A stretch of 64,000 nucleotides of DNA from Bactrocera neohumeralis (GCF_024586455.1 NC_065922.1:25168089-25232088), one strand, 5' to 3'; shown: positions 11,421-23,769, numbered from the stretch's first letter. Notes: generated from the letters alone by a model not told the origin. Numbers and translations are program-made.

Positions 11421-13470
11421 CAATCAATATGTAATAGAGGGATTCTAACAACGTTTTTAAAAAATTTTTAAAGTTATCAATAAAAAAATGACAATGTCCC
11501 AAAGAATATACTTTTCTAAGGCACTTTACAGTTGCTGACTATGACTGCCTCCCTAACTTTGGGTTAGAAAATTAATAACTTCTTTAGGACACTTTAGAAC
11601 AATGCCGTTATCTATTAACAGGATATGGAAAATTGCAGTTTTGGGACACAAAAAATGTTCCTAAGCAGAAAAATAAACATTAAACATTGGGATTAGAGTC
11701 AACGAAGTACATTTCAAGTTTTCAACTTGGTTCGTCTAGAGTTTCCCAATTAGAAAATCATATAATTCTCAAGTTCTTGTTTCCCAACCTTGTGAAAACA
11801 ACATACTTCACAGCTTGAACCCGCAAATGATTTTCTTAAATTTAAAAATGTAGATTATCAAAATGGTGACTGAATATCGCAAAAGTTCAGCAGTGATCGG
11901 AGAAAGAATATCAAGTTCAAAACCACAAATGTTGAGTAAGAACCGGAAAATAATGTTGAATATGTAGCAATATGGCAATATGGCAACTTCTGCAGATATT
12001 TTTCGAAGATAAAATAATTACTTTTTCGAGAAGCGCTGGGTAAGAAAGACTATAAAACATTAGCAAAAATTTAGATAATAAAAAAATCATATTCCAAATT
12101 TTCTCCTTAAATCTCGCTACAATATGTTCTTATCGTTGCCTAACTAAAAATTTAGTATTTCCACACTTTACAACAACAAATTTTATCGCTGTTTTCTAAT
12201 GCAAAAAGAACTTTACGCTTTTATATGAGCTTTCACACATCCATACCTACGTAGTATGCACGTAATTACTTTTATTTATAAACAATTGCATAGTTTATAT
12301 TTACAACCTTCAATGAAAGTACAACAAAGCGTGCAACAACAATAACAAGTTCAAAAAGTTCAGCAAGTATTTATTTATTTGATTTGCTAGTTCGTTAATT
12401 CGAGAGCAATAAAGTTCAGTTTTGGCTTCCTTGAAAGTAAAAACTAAACAGAAAAGCCTTTGGCCTGCGCTCGGACGGAATTTGGCGGTTGGACTTTTCA
12501 GCAGCGCATAGCTAAAATATCTCTTACGACTTTGTACATTTAATGTTAAACGCTGCCAACAAGCTACAGAACACTGCCTGCGACGTTTCTGGCTTTTTTG
12601 GCAAATGCTCAAATTTTAAAAATAAAAGTTGGGAGGTGAAAACACGAAAAAAATAAACAATTTTACTTAGTATTGAAAATGCATTGTATATATATGTAGT
12701 AAGGGTGTAAATATGTATGCAGGTACATATATACAATACACAATATACTATACATATGTATGCCTCGATAAACTTCTGAACATTTAGTGGCAGCCAGAAA
12801 AGCAATTGAAATTTTTTAGAAAATTTATTTTGTGACTGAAAATTGTGGAGAATTTTTTTATCGAATTTCGTTAATGGAAGGAACGTGATTATTTTTGTAT
12901 GGTGACTAAAATTTGCAAAATTTTGATTTTTCAAATAAATGCATATTTCAGCAATATAATACATTTTATAATGTATAATTTTTAATATGTCTAGCCATTT
13001 TGGTATTATAAATTTCACAGTACAGTTTTTGAAATAGCTTAAGCTTTTGTCTAATTGTGAATTTTACGAAATTTCTTTTTAATGGGCTTAAGTTTGAATA
13101 ACATTGATCATACATTGTATGAGAAGAACATAAACAAAAATATTATTTTTACAAAAAGTTTCGATATTATTTCCTTTCGCTTAAATAGTTTTTAGTAAAA
13201 GTTTCTTTTTTTAATATTAAAAGAAGGTTTAATAAAAATAACATTAATATTGAAAGTAACCTATAACCATAATTACTATAAAGGTTCAAATTAATTAATT
13301 AAAATATTAAACTGAGACTTTTTCTTTAAGGACTTATACTAAAACATCTGTTGTGAGTTAAATAAAAACGAAGTAGGTAAAGTATTTATAAAAATAATAT
13401 TTTTTTATTAAGAATTCTTATACATTTTTAAGTAATTAAATTGGTTCAGTAAACACAAAACAAAAAACAC
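11421..13470. other. AT-rich non-coding stretch
   Basis: No gene recognised. A GC-richer patch at 12400-12610 has a 100-codon open frame on the minus strand (12310-12612) with no recognisable domain. TA/CA microsatellite tracts lie at 12685-12765. The remainder is A/T-rich. Confidence 0.35.
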
Positions 13471-14292
13471 GTTAACTTGGGTGCACCGAACCTTTAGAAC
13501 CTTTTACAGATAAAAAAAAAGTTTACCATGCAAGAAATGTTCGGTCAGTTTCTATGGCAGCTATATGCTATAGTATTCGGATTTGAACAATATGTTAGGA
13601 GTTTGTATCGATGCTTGGAGAATAATCTGTGCAAATTTTTGTGGAGATACCTCCTCAAATAAAAGCTTTTTCATACAAGGATTTGATTTTAATCAATCAA
13701 TTTGTATGGAAGATATATGCTATAGTTGTCTGATCTTAACAATTTGTTCGGATATTCTATAAATACCTTGTATAACAATCCATCCCGAATTTTGTGAAGA
13801 TACCTTGTCAAATAAAAATCTTTTCCCTACAAAGACTGGATTTTGATCGATCAGTTTGTATGACAGCTATATGCTATAGTGATTCGATAAAAAAAAGAAT
13901 TGTTTGGAGATTGTAGCGCAACCTTGAACAATTATCTGTGCAAAATCTTGAAAAGATATCTCGTCAAATAAAGAACTTTTCTCCATAAAGACTTGATTTT
14001 GATCGAAAAATTTTTATGGCAGCTATAAGTTATAGTAATCCCACAAAAAAAAAACCGTGTTCGGGAATTGCAGTGCTACCTTGAACAATAATCTGTTCAA
14101 AATTCGTGTACATATCTCGTCAAATAAAAAAGTTTCCCATACAGGAACTAGATTTTGATCGATAAGTTTGTATGAGAGCTATCTTCTACAGTGGTTCAAT
14201 ATCAACGATTCCAATGATTTAGCAGCTTTTTGAGGAGAAAAAGACATTTGCAAAATTTCAAATCGATATCTCAAAAACTGAGGAACCAATTC
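13471..14292 (+). repeat. 154-bp-unit element, five tandem units
   Basis: The longest copy of a dispersed element present at least five times in this window. It opens with GTTAACTTGGGTGCACCGAA, a worn form of the terminal hairpin GTTAACTTCGGCTGCACCGAAG. It then has five tandem units anchored on TATGGCAGCTATATGCTATAG: 'AGCTAT'-type anchors start near 13559, 13711, 13865, 14021 and 14177, so units are 152-156 bp. Each unit carries GATTTTGATCGATCAGTTTG-like, GATATCTCGTCAAATAAA-like and CTTTTCCATACAAG-like blocks. The units are diverged from each other. No protein is encoded consistently. Confidence 0.75.
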
Positions 14293-15408
14293 GCTAACTC
14301 ACCCAGTTGTGGATATAAAAAAATAAAATAAAAAATTGTACTCGTATCAAAATTTATAGATCCAATTATATCAATATAAACCAAAAATATCTTTTTGACT
14401 AGTAATGTTTTTTACTTAGAGAAATTTCTACACACACTGGAGAGATCAAAAATAAACGCAATGTAAATATTATATACTCATATGTATATACATATATGCA
14501 AATTTATTTATATACTTCTTTTTTAATCACCCATTAATCGTAAACTGCTATTCTCATTTGAATTTTATATTACATAGAATCCCAAAGTTCAAAGACTACC
14601 AGACTACCTTAATGGAAATACTATTAAACGATTTGTTGTTCTATTAGTTGTTCTAAGCTATTTCAATTGTATTACGACTATGAGATTTTACTCAATGCTG
14701 ACTTTATTAAACAAGCAAGCATTTGCCCAACATCCTCAAATCTTACAGTACTTTTCTTGCACTTTTCTTCATTTCCACCCAAATTAAAATATTCAACTAA
14801 ATATTTTTGCAGGCGGAAGTGTTCGGTATAGAGCACAAATACTCATTTTCGTTTAAAATTCTCAGCACACTTTAATGACATAAGTTCTTATCTTGGGAAC
14901 TTTATTTAAAGTAAACCAGCGGCGAATCAAAATTTGCATATATGACATGTGATTCAAACGAGATCGAACACAAATCCGACGATTTAATTATTCATCAACG
15001 TCTGCGTCTGTGTTCGTTTTTTATCATATTCTGTATGTAAATTTTTGTTTAATCAGTTGTATTTGGCTTTGGTTATGACGCCAGAGCTGTTCTAAAAAAA
15101 TGCAGAGGAGCGGCTTATCACGAGAGTGGTGTTCAATTATTTATAAAAAGGCATCACTCAGTTATTTAAAGTGCAGATATTATTAAGTGAGGCAATGTAA
15201 ATGCGATGACTGTGTGTTCAGAATTCGAAAGCGCTAAAGTCCAAAGAGGACTAATGATGTATTGAGTACCTCAAAAGCATTTAGTTCCTTTTCACTTAAA
15301 ATATAACCAGAGGGTTTGGGCTCTAACATTGTTTTTGCATAATTTTAAAGAGTTTTACATAAAATTTCTTTAATTTTTATGGACGTTTGTAGAAAGTCCA
15401 AGCATTGT
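14293..15408. other. AT-rich non-coding stretch
   Basis: No gene recognised. A TATG/CATA microsatellite lies at 14475-14515. Near 15140-15165 there is TTATAAAAAGG followed by CACTCAGTT, a TATA-like and an initiator-like motif, but their spacing (18 bp) is too short for a normal core promoter. Confidence 0.35.
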
Positions 15409-15971
15409 TTAAGGGGTTACATGAGTTTACGGTTTCAAAACAACGAATTTTTTTATTATCTTATTAAAGTTTACAACACCTCTAGAATATTATACTAAAT
15501 TTTTAAGTTGATCCGAATATTAGTTTCGGAGATGCAGCCTAGAGAACTTGTGCACTCGAGGCTAACTAGGCTAATTGCGCCGTTCTTAATGAAATTTTAC
15601 ACAGGTCTTTGTGATGAAATTCTCGATATTTTCAATGCAATTTTATTTTTTTTTAATCCCTTTTCAGTTTTTGTTTTTCCTTCGTCCAAGTTCTAAGTTA
15701 AGGTTTTAACTAAAACACGTATTTTTTCACTTTAGATTATCCTGTAAGGGGTTATCCTGCCAACGCGGGCACATCTTTTTTCCGAGGGGTCACCGGAAAT
15801 GGCGTCGAAATGGCAGAGCTTAAAATATTTTTTCCAAAAATGTCAGAATTTCTTTGGGAATAGTTTATGTTTATAACAATAAAAAATTCTAATAAAATAT
15901 TTCATTTTTATATGAGAAAAAAAATAGAAAAAAGACTTTTTTTACCCGAGGAAACCCATGTAACCTCTTAA
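15409..15971 (+). mobile_element. M1 miniature element, near-complete, TTAA-flanked
   Basis: The most complete M1 copy. It is flanked by TTAA at 15409-15412 and 15968-15971. The inner ends are GGGGTTACATGAGTTTACGG on the left and, reading inward from the right, GAGGTTACATGGGTTTCCTC, giving terminal inverted repeats of about 16-18 bp. The body of ~555 bp has no transposase. TTAA target sites are typical of piggyBac-type transposition, but the ends begin GGGG rather than the usual CCC of piggyBac, so the superfamily is open. Confidence 0.78.
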
Positions 15972-18118
15972 ACGAGTGCTGAATTTTGATAGCATATTTT
16001 TCTTGTCGGAAATACTGCAAATCGTTTTAGTGTATATACTTGTATTTATATATTTTCATCAGCACGTTGCCAGAGATATTATTTTTCAGAAAGTTACGGA
16101 GGAACGTGACCATTTATGATCCATTTAGATTACTTTTAATGATATTCATTGCTTTCCTTTGCCGAAGTTAATAATTCTCTAATAATCGTGGTTTAAAAAT
16201 TAAATCTTTTAGCGTAGCTTTTATCAAGAAAGTATAACCTATAGTTTCAGATGAGCTAAACAACCGAAATCAAAGAGACCCTCCATAAATACCTATCACT
16301 TTTTCCCTAAAAATCTGAGCAGAAATAAAAGAGAAATACTTTTAAATTTAATGGCAATAATATTTGAATAGATTTTGTTTAGAAGATATTTTTTTCAACT
16401 GAAAAAAATGAAAAGAGGTTACAAGAACATCTAACATTCTTAATGGTCATAAATTGTTTTAAAACAGATACGGCAATAATAATAACAACACGTACGAGCA
16501 TTCAAAGTAATTTTATTCATTAATACCAGCACATACATATTTACATACATATGGACATATACATATATTATATTGATGTGTATACAAATATGTACACATA
16601 TTCAGATCTATCACATTCACTAGATGTTAGAATCAATGCTTTTAATAGCCAAACAATTAGTATATAAACGTAAATTTGTTATACAACTACTGCAATTCAG
16701 AAATAGCACGCAATAACAAATTAATTTTCTAGACCACATTTACCATACAAAGTATATATGTATAAACATATACTTATATAAGTATATGTATATACAAGTA
16801 TAAGTACAAGTATATAATTACATACATATGTATTTTTGGTTATTAAACAGCGCGTTTATAATGGAAATTGTTTCAGTGAAAATGTGAACTAAATAAAAGG
16901 TAAATGAACATTATGAATTGGAGATCAGTGGACTAGTTCCATTCAGACCAGTTTCAGATTTCACAAATCACTACTTTTTTTGAAAGCAAATGGAAGATTA
17001 AAAGTAGAATTACCAAAAATTCAGAGTACTTATTAACATTTGCCCAACAAACAGGATAGAAAGAAACACAGTGACCAAATTTGATTGCGCTATTCTCTAG
17101 GTTTGCCAGGTAACAGCCACACACCTGCCACGCCTTTGCATAGATCAGAAACGACTACAAAACATTTAATTTGAGAGATGCTGAAGGATAAACAATTTTC
17201 TTCAGAACTCTGTATTTACCTTAATTTATTTGTATTCGTGGAGATTAGTAACACACAGAAAAGGAATGAATATGAAATAGAAGTTCCACTTGAAATACGA
17301 ACGAGGGATGGAAATTTCTGACACAAAAACAAAAAAAATAGAAAAGTAATCTGCAAAATGTATCTAAGTCGAATTTAAATGTGGTGAATAAGTCCTAAAA
17401 TTGAATTTACATAAAAGTATGGAAGGATATTACTTTCATTTAAACCTTCAAATATACATATGTCTGTACATATTTAGGTCTACTTTGAGCTGACCGGACT
17501 GGAAATAACCAAGTGAAGTAGTTTAAAATAATACCATCAAGGGAGCTGCATATGGAAAAAACTTACACACCCTTCTCAAGCAAAGTTTTCCAAGTGAAAG
17601 GTAATTAATTAAAAATATAAAGTAACGTTTGGAACATGCAGCCGGTTTGGCCCGCTGGAGGATGTTCTATAGAAATCAGCTCCATAAAGCGTTGCTCGAA
17701 GTAATGTACTCTAGAGGAACATATCAGGGTGAACACTAACACCACAGGATATATCACACAAAAACTCTAGAATACTACTGATGGCGGACAGACCAAAAAG
17801 ATTTTACTTTTAAGAAGAAACCAGGCAATCAACCCAGTGCACCTACTTCAAAGATCCCAGCTTCAGAAACTTGCTAAAGCAGAATGCAGAGAATGAAAGG
17901 ATAGAAATTAATAGATTTGCGAATGTCCAACCTGAACCAATCAACTTGCTGAACGGCGCTGAATTGGTTAAAACTTGTAAGTGCAATGAGCCTAATCATG
18001 GCTTAAGTGCGGCCAACGTTTGGAAAATAAACCCCTTGACGAATAGAATGATCAGAAGCAAATTTTTGACAATAGTTCATCTACTTGCAAAATTTTGATA
18101 ATTTACTTATACTTAACG
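15972..18118. other. Non-coding stretch with microsatellite cluster
   Basis: No gene recognised. Bases 16520-16830 hold an extended set of CATACATATGGACATATAC-like and AGTATATGTATATAC-like tracts. Bases 17640-18090 are GC-richer with open frames (for example 17871-18098, +), but their translation matches no family I know. Confidence 0.35.
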
Positions 18119-18755
18119 CTAAGGGGTTACATGGATTTACGGGTTTAAAAATGTATTTTTTTATGTCTTTTATTTTCAAATTCTACAACACCTCTAGAAT
18201 ATTGTCCTAAATTTTCAAGTTGATCCGAGTAATAATTTCTGAGATACAGCCTTGAGAACTCGTGGCTAGCTAGGCGTTGTCTTTAAACGCATTTTTCTCG
18301 AAGCTGTGTTTTTGAAGTCGGTTGGCAAGATTTCTCGAGAACTACTCAACCGATCTACATGAAATTTTACACAAGTCTTTGAGATACAATTCTTAAAAAC
18401 TTGAGTGAAGGATTTTCTTTCGATTACAACTATTTGGAAAAAAATGTCGCGAAATTTTCATTATTTTGTTAAAATGTTTGCAAAAATCCAATTTTAACGT
18501 TTTTCCTTTGCCCAAGTTCTAAGTTAAGGTTTTAACAAAAACAATTTTTTTTCACTTTAGATGATCATGTACGGAGTTATCCTACCAACGCGGACGCATA
18601 ATTTTTCCTAGTGGTCACCGGAATGCCGTCGCAATGGCCGAGTTTAAAATACTTTTTTCCAAAAATTTCAGAATTTCTATGTTAATAATGTGTGTTTTGT
18701 AACAATAAAAATTCTAATAAAATATTTCATTCTTTATATGAGAAAAAAAAAAAAT
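18119..18755 (+). mobile_element. M1 miniature element, right end lost
   Basis: Starts with GGGGTTACATGGATTTACGG preceded by CTAA (a one-base change from TTAA). It contains the M1 landmarks in order: ACACCTCTAGAATATTGTCC, AAGTTGATCCGAGTAATAAT, TTCTCGAGAACTACTCAACC, AACAATAAAAATTCTAATAA. The element dissolves into an A-run near 18745-18757 before the right terminal repeat. Confidence 0.75.
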
Positions 18756-19480
18756 AAAACTTAAAACAGCACCCAACGAACACTTCCATTCATCAAACTA
18801 ATAGGAGCAGCGCATTTCTCTTAACTAATATATGGTAGGAAATATGTATATGTATGCACGTACAGTTTTTTAAGTTCAAAATCTAAATTTTATAAATGAA
18901 AAATTGAGAATTAAAATTATAAAATATGCACCTAAGGAGCTTATTGGGTCCAGAATTGCTATCACATGATTTTACAAACAAGTGTCTAAAGTCTGTTTAA
19001 ATAAGAAGCTAAATTGCTAAGAAATTCATCAGAAAAAATTCGGTATTTGAAAAGTCAGCACCAAAATATATATTTTAGATATTTTCAGCATTTTCTTGCT
19101 CAATTTTTTTCTTTGCAACCAACACTTATATAATATTGTTATATTCAAAAACACTAAACTATCTGCACATCAGTTCATAAAAATAGCAAAATATTTAGTA
19201 TTTGTCGTAAAGAAAATATATGTGTTGTATTTACTTGTGCTGTTTGTGTTTTCTGAATTTAAAAGCGCTTCCCCAACTGCTGCTGGATGTCAACAAAACG
19301 CTGGCGAACACAAATTTAGAAGACACTTTGTAATAAATATTTTGTGATAATTCACTTAATTCGTTTAATTAATATGCAGTTTAGTGGAAAAAGTATTGCA
19401 AATAACTCTTACAAGGTCGAAACTATTTATTGATGTTTTTTGAATAATTAATTTTCGAATTTTGCTGTCGCTTTGCTTAC
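18756..19480. other. AT-rich stretch downstream of the 5' UTR candidate
   Basis: No gene recognised. If the minus-strand 5' UTR interpretation of 19481-20400 is right, this would be the beginning of its first intron (minus strand, donor GTAAGC at 19475-19480). The open frame at 19096-19347 (+) shows no recognisable domain. Confidence 0.3.
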
Positions 19481-20400
19481 ATTTCCCTCGTTTTATTTCG
19501 CGTAGATTTTTATTTGTTTTCTTTTGGTTATGTCAGGCTATTTGAAAACGTTTGCTTTTAACTTTTATTGTTGTTTATTTAGTTTTGTGTGGTTTTTTGT
19601 TGTTGTTGCAAGTAGTTTATGAACACACAGGCTAATTGCAATTGTCAAGCGCACGAACCGGTTGTCTGGCGTTCCAATGCATTTTTCCACAATATAAATA
19701 TTAATAACATGAACAAAATACAAAATAAATATTTTTTCACGAAATTCACTTTATACTTTAACTGCGCAGCTGCTAATGAGCTGATAATTTATTTTATCAC
19801 TTGGACAAAGCGGTAAAGGGCGCGCAATTTTCACTGGCACAATTTTGGGTTCAGCCAATATTTTTTGCGCAATAACTTTTTATTTCGAAATGATAAGAGA
19901 TTTGAAAAATTGATTTTTTGAGTAATGTAATTATAATATTTAATACAAATTTAATTTAATTTTTAATTTCGTAATTTTTTTCTTTTTTTCAGTTTAATAA
20001 TTTTCTACTATTTTTTTCTCACAAATTCACTTGGATATATTTTTCAGCACCCACATCACTTTTTCGTATTTTCTTCACTTTTTTAATTTATCTAAATATT
20101 TAGCATCCACTCTGGTCGAATTCCCCCCAGTCGCGCAACTCTTCGATCATTTTAATCCTGCGTCGCCCACTTTTATTTACTTTTCACTAAATTCCTTTTC
20201 GTTTCACTCTTTTCAACGTTGTGACATTTCTATTTTCTATATTTAAACACACTTTTTATTGATGGTCTAAAAGTTTTTCGGAAAACATCCCACACGCAGA
20301 CCGAAAAAGTATCATACACAATTCTTCTCTCCCCCAACCACAAACGGTTTTACTGAATTTTCCTCCGCGACAACGATCTGAACAGCTGAAAAGTCGAATC
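19481..20400 (-). other. Candidate long 5' UTR (first exon) on the minus strand
   Basis: Read on the minus strand, this stretch resembles a long insect leader: A-rich, CAACAACAAC and AAAACAAATAAA runs, and few long frames. It has several short upstream ORFs, for example MIEELRDWGEFDQSGC then stop (about 20098-20149), MWVLKNISK then stop, and MHWNARQPVRALDNCN then stop. A possible splice donor, AAAT|GTAAGC, ends the exon at 19481. Such leaders are common in long developmental and neuronal genes of flies. This is a compositional judgement; no coding exon downstream is visible within the window. Confidence 0.3.
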
Positions 20401-20470
20401 GAATCTGTCCGCGCGCACCAACAAAATCGCCGGTTGCTTATGGCTCAGTTGACATCGCATGCTGACTCTG
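20340..20470 (-). promoter_or_regulatory. Candidate core promoter for minus-strand transcription
   Basis: On the minus strand the sequence runs through GATTCGATTCGACTTTTCAG, then CTGTTCAGATCGTTGTCGCG. TTCAGATC is an initiator-like match, with TCAACTGAGCC and GCGCGCGGACAG just upstream. There is no TATA box and I cannot confirm a downstream promoter element. The upstream side (20480-20990) is balanced in composition and has a CTCTCGCTCTC GAGA-like tract near 20876-20890. The whole patch is compositionally distinct from the surrounding transposon debris. Confidence 0.25.
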
Positions 20471-20479
20471 GTTGACTCT

Positions 20480-21100
20480 CAACGGCCAGCGTCTACCTGT
20501 GTTCTTTCGCATCCCCACGTTGCGGTGCTGAGGAAAAACATCGCAGAAAAGCCGCAACAAAGCAGAAAACGCAATGAAAATACACAACAAAATAAAACAG
20601 AGCGAGCAGAAAATGCAGCTGACAGCAAAAAAGTCACGGACTTGCAGAGGCACATGTGGAAAACAAACAGTGTCGAACAACAACAGCGCAACTCACTGGC
20701 CGAGTGAGAGAGCCAAAACAAATACAATGCACTGTGTGTGTTTCTTTGAGTATTTTAGTCCCATGTGGTGCATGCGTTTGCTGATTGCTGCAGGTACTCC
20801 CCATGTGAACAGTCTGTCTGTTTGGCTGCCTGTCTGTCTCTGTTGACATGTGCGGCGTTTATTTTTGTTTTTTGCCCTCTCTCGCTCTCATTGCATTTGA
20901 CTAAAATTAACTCTTGCCATAAATTGCGAGCGCACCAAAACAAATTTCATATTCATAATAATAACAACAACAGTTCTGAGCGAAGCGAATGATAAGAAAT
21001 GCTTTCAGGTGTAAACTGCTGATTAAAACACCGCAGCGAGCTGGTGACTGGCAGCAAGCATTATCAAAGCGTCGAATAAGTGAGAGATAAAATAAATTAA
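20480..21100. other. GC-richer island upstream of the promoter candidate
   Basis: Balanced, non-repetitive sequence with CA/TG and CTGTCTGTCTG-type simple runs (20805-20845) and a CTCTCGCTCTC tract (about 20876-20890). Many overlapping open frames occur on both strands (20438-20992), but none shows a protein family, and such multi-frame openness is a composition effect. Possible cis-regulatory DNA. Confidence 0.3.
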
Positions 21101-21111
21101 CGTGGTGTACA

Positions 21112-21232
21112 CGGAAAAAAATTAATTAGGAGCGCGCTTTCTTAAAAAGAAAGGAATAAGAATACAATACGAATTTTTCTTGGGTGCGCTCGGGTGTAGC
21201 GGAGAAAAAATTAATTATCTTCTTCTTTGTTG
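21112..21232 (+). repeat. Paired direct repeat flanking a ~90-bp segment
   Basis: CGGAAAAAAATTAATTAGGA (from 21112) recurs as CGGAGAAAAAATTAATTA (about 21199-21216). The bases between carry GAGCGCGC and GTGCGCTCGGGTG. This may be a small non-autonomous element or a local duplication. No coding potential. Confidence 0.3.
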
Positions 21233-21639
21233 GTAAACCTTAACTCAGTGATTTGACTTCTTTTAATGGATGTCACTTGATATCTGTTTAGAAGACAAAT
21301 TGATCACTCAGTGCATTCTTTGTGAATAGTCGTGAAGTTTTTTACCAGAGTCATCCCAATTTTATGTCCAACTGACCTTGACCTCACTTATTCCCTATTT
21401 GCATACTGAACCGTTCATATGAAAAGGTTGTGAGATACGTTAAAAAAGTGGTTTTCACTCAATGTTGGCAGTGAGAATATCCTCCACATAAATTGTTGGA
21501 TCGGTAACCCCTGCATCTTTCTTCCTATTAAATCGGGTTGGGAATGAGTTGAGTCTCTGTTGTCCTTTTGATTTCTAGCTCTGGACCTCTGGACTTCGCG
21601 TGAGCGCTAGTTAACAACTACTTCCTGTGAAACTGCGAG

Positions 21640-21850
21640 TTCCTACTGGCCTCCCACGGAACACAAGATATCCACTGAACTACTTGCTCTCTGTACACTT
21701 TATCTTGCCGCAATCATAGGTGCTTTATTGGTCTTTTCCCAATAGGCGGCTGAAAATTTTGTCGAGCACTAACTGTCAAAGGTCTACGGGGGAAGTTGAG
21801 GTGGAAATATCCAGACACTTCTTCCTCCATTGTCCAGCTCTTAGAAAATG
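21640..21850 (+). pseudogene. LINE (non-LTR retrotransposon) C-terminal relic
   Basis: With frameshifts, the plus strand reads the end of a jockey/I-type LINE pol: STELLALCTLYLAAIIGAL (about 21675-21731), then RRLKILSSTNCQRS (about 21745-21787) and VEVEISRHFFLHCPAL (about 21798-21845). The last piece resembles the family's Cys/His motif (C-X-X-C...H-F-L-C-X-C-P-A), with one Cys replaced by H. Several frame changes and a lost upstream region make it a fossil. Confidence 0.55.
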
Positions 21851-23046
21851 AATGCGAATGAAATAGTTGGAATTAATATCAGCTGAATAAACAATTTTAG
21901 TGGGATCATAGCGCTTTATGGATTTTTGAGTCTTTTCGTTCAATTCCAGTAGTATTAAGGTATCAGCTGTTTAAGGTTGGTTTTGGATCGATCTTTTCGA
22001 TAACCTTTTTTTACTTTAATCTAAAAATTCTACTAAGGTATCAAGCTGGACCCGAGTTTTCGACTGTTCAAATGGGATCGGTTTATGGATCGATCTTTTA
22101 TTCTAACCCTAACCTAACTCAATATTTTTTACTTCGTAAAGAGAAGGTCGTTTCCTTGTACAAGAGGGTACCCTTTTCTAGATCACATATGGGACGCATT
22201 AATTGATTTTTTAAATATGGCAAACGACTTTCTCTTCAGATGCAATTTCATGATTTCCAAATAAGAAGCAAAATTTCAAGCAAAGCACCCTCAATATGTC
22301 TGAATAAAAGGCTTCTGGATCGAAGCTCAGAAACAAGAACAAAATCAATCACTCAACTTTACCAAATAAACAATCTTATAACAGTAATGGTATATATGAA
22401 CATACTCAAACAAATTCTCTTTCGATTAGATACAAATTCATATTTTTTTATAAGTAAGTAAAAACAACAACAAACATTTATCGGTACTTTTTTCCCACCG
22501 CATAAGCACACACATAAAATTATTTAACCCTTTTATTGATAGCAACCGGTTTTTAATGGACCTGCCCATATAAGCGCATATCTGTTAACAACCATACATA
22601 TGTATATGTACAGACATATGTTAGAGCATTAAATAAAGAAATAGAAAATATGTATTTATATTTCTGTATATCATTGCAATGTATCTTATAGGTAGCAATC
22701 CGCCTATAGGTGCACCAATGCGCCCACCCCTCGCCCTAAACGCATTGAATGCAATCGAGCTCTTGTGTTGGTTTACCACCATCGCCTTTTCTGGACAATT
22801 TTTCTTGCAACATTTTCTTGTGCGCTTAACTTTCATACCGCGATCTGAGATAGCGGTTTATAAGTTATGAGAGCGACAAACAAGAAGTACGAGCAAATGT
22901 GACCAAATAAAGCAGTGAAGTTGGAGGAGTGCATTTGTTTACTTATTTATACTAATAAATAAATAACAAATAATATAGATTACTATACCGTGTGTTGCAC
23001 AGAGTCATGAACTAATCAACAATTTATCGGAAATAAATCATAATAA
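21851..23046. other. Non-coding stretch
   Basis: No gene recognised. A CATACATATGTATATGTACAG microsatellite-like tract lies at 22594-22616. Bases 22680-22870 are GC-richer (open frames on both strands, 22621-22870) with no recognisable domain. Confidence 0.35.
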
Positions 23047-23385
23047 CTATGCTTTAGAGACATAGAGCCTATATTTAATATTAAGGAAACAGAAACTTGG
23101 AATCAGGAATTTCGTTAGCTTTTGAGATTCCATTACGCGATGAAATTGTCTGATATTTTCGTTTGTCACATGCTTCAACTCATTTTTCTTTTTAGGACAC
23201 CGCGGCTTTGTATGTTTGAAGTTAACAACTCGCAAATACCGAGTTAGGGCATTGCAGTTGTAAAATTTCGATTTTGTACATTTTTCAGATATATTTACAT
23301 ACATATGTATACACATACCTACAAATTTACTTATTCGTGTACACAGCTGTTTCGAAAATTCATTGTTTTTTTGCCTACAAGCCAT
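23047..23385 (-). CDS. Unrecognised 112-codon open frame, possibly an exon or old ORF
   Basis: The central part of this minus-strand frame (about 23095-23285) has protein-like composition: FYNCNALTRYLRVVNFKHTK, then PRCPKKKNELKHVTNENIRQ, then FHRVMESQKLTKFLIP. This contrasts with the low-complexity frames around it. The N-terminal third overlaps a TACATATGTATAC microsatellite and is unlikely to be coding. I do not recognise a family. It could be a decayed transposon gene fragment or a host exon, but I see no convincing splice acceptor. Confidence 0.2.
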   Translation of the reverse strand: MACRQKNNEFSKQLCTRISKFVGMCIHMYVNISEKCTKSKFYNCNALTRYLRVVNFKHTKPRCPKKKNELKHVTNENIRQFHRVMESQKLTKFLIPSFCFLNIKYRLYVSKA

Positions 23386-23769
23386 CAGCCAGTCACAATA
23401 AAGTTGAACAGCTTGAGAATATGCTGGACTTCAGTTCAAATTCAGTAAATCATTTAATTAAATGCGTACTTAAGTATTTCAAGAAAGCCGTAAAAATGAC
23501 AATTAATGAAGAACATATCGAATAATTTATTATTATTCCTGCGAAATCGATTTTTAAGTAAGCGAGTGTCAAAACAAAAAAACTTAATACATAAAATTCA
23601 TGAAACAACCATACAATTTCTTAGAGATAAAATCATTAAGAGATGAGAGTTTAAAAAACTCAAAACGCTGGTTTAAGACAGGGATGTGTATTGTGAAAAC
23701 AAATTTTGAAGTATTTCTGAAAGGAAAGTAATGGGTGAAATCAGATAGTAAACACGTCCACCTCCCATA
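23386..23769. other. AT-rich non-coding stretch
   Basis: Nothing recognised between the unassigned frame and the DD41D element. Open frames here are short and low in complexity. Confidence 0.35.

Noticed and set aside
12524..13018. 164-codon minus-strand frame
   Set aside because: AT-rich translation full of Ile/Phe/Tyr/Lys crossing a microsatellite; no domain.
15138..15165. TATAAAAAGG followed by CACTCAGTT as a core promoter
   Set aside because: TATA-to-initiator distance is about 18 bp, well short of the ~30 bp used in insects; no gene follows.
20438..20992. Several 60-90-codon frames on both strands in the GC-richer island
   Set aside because: Mutually overlapping, no recognisable domains; openness follows from composition.
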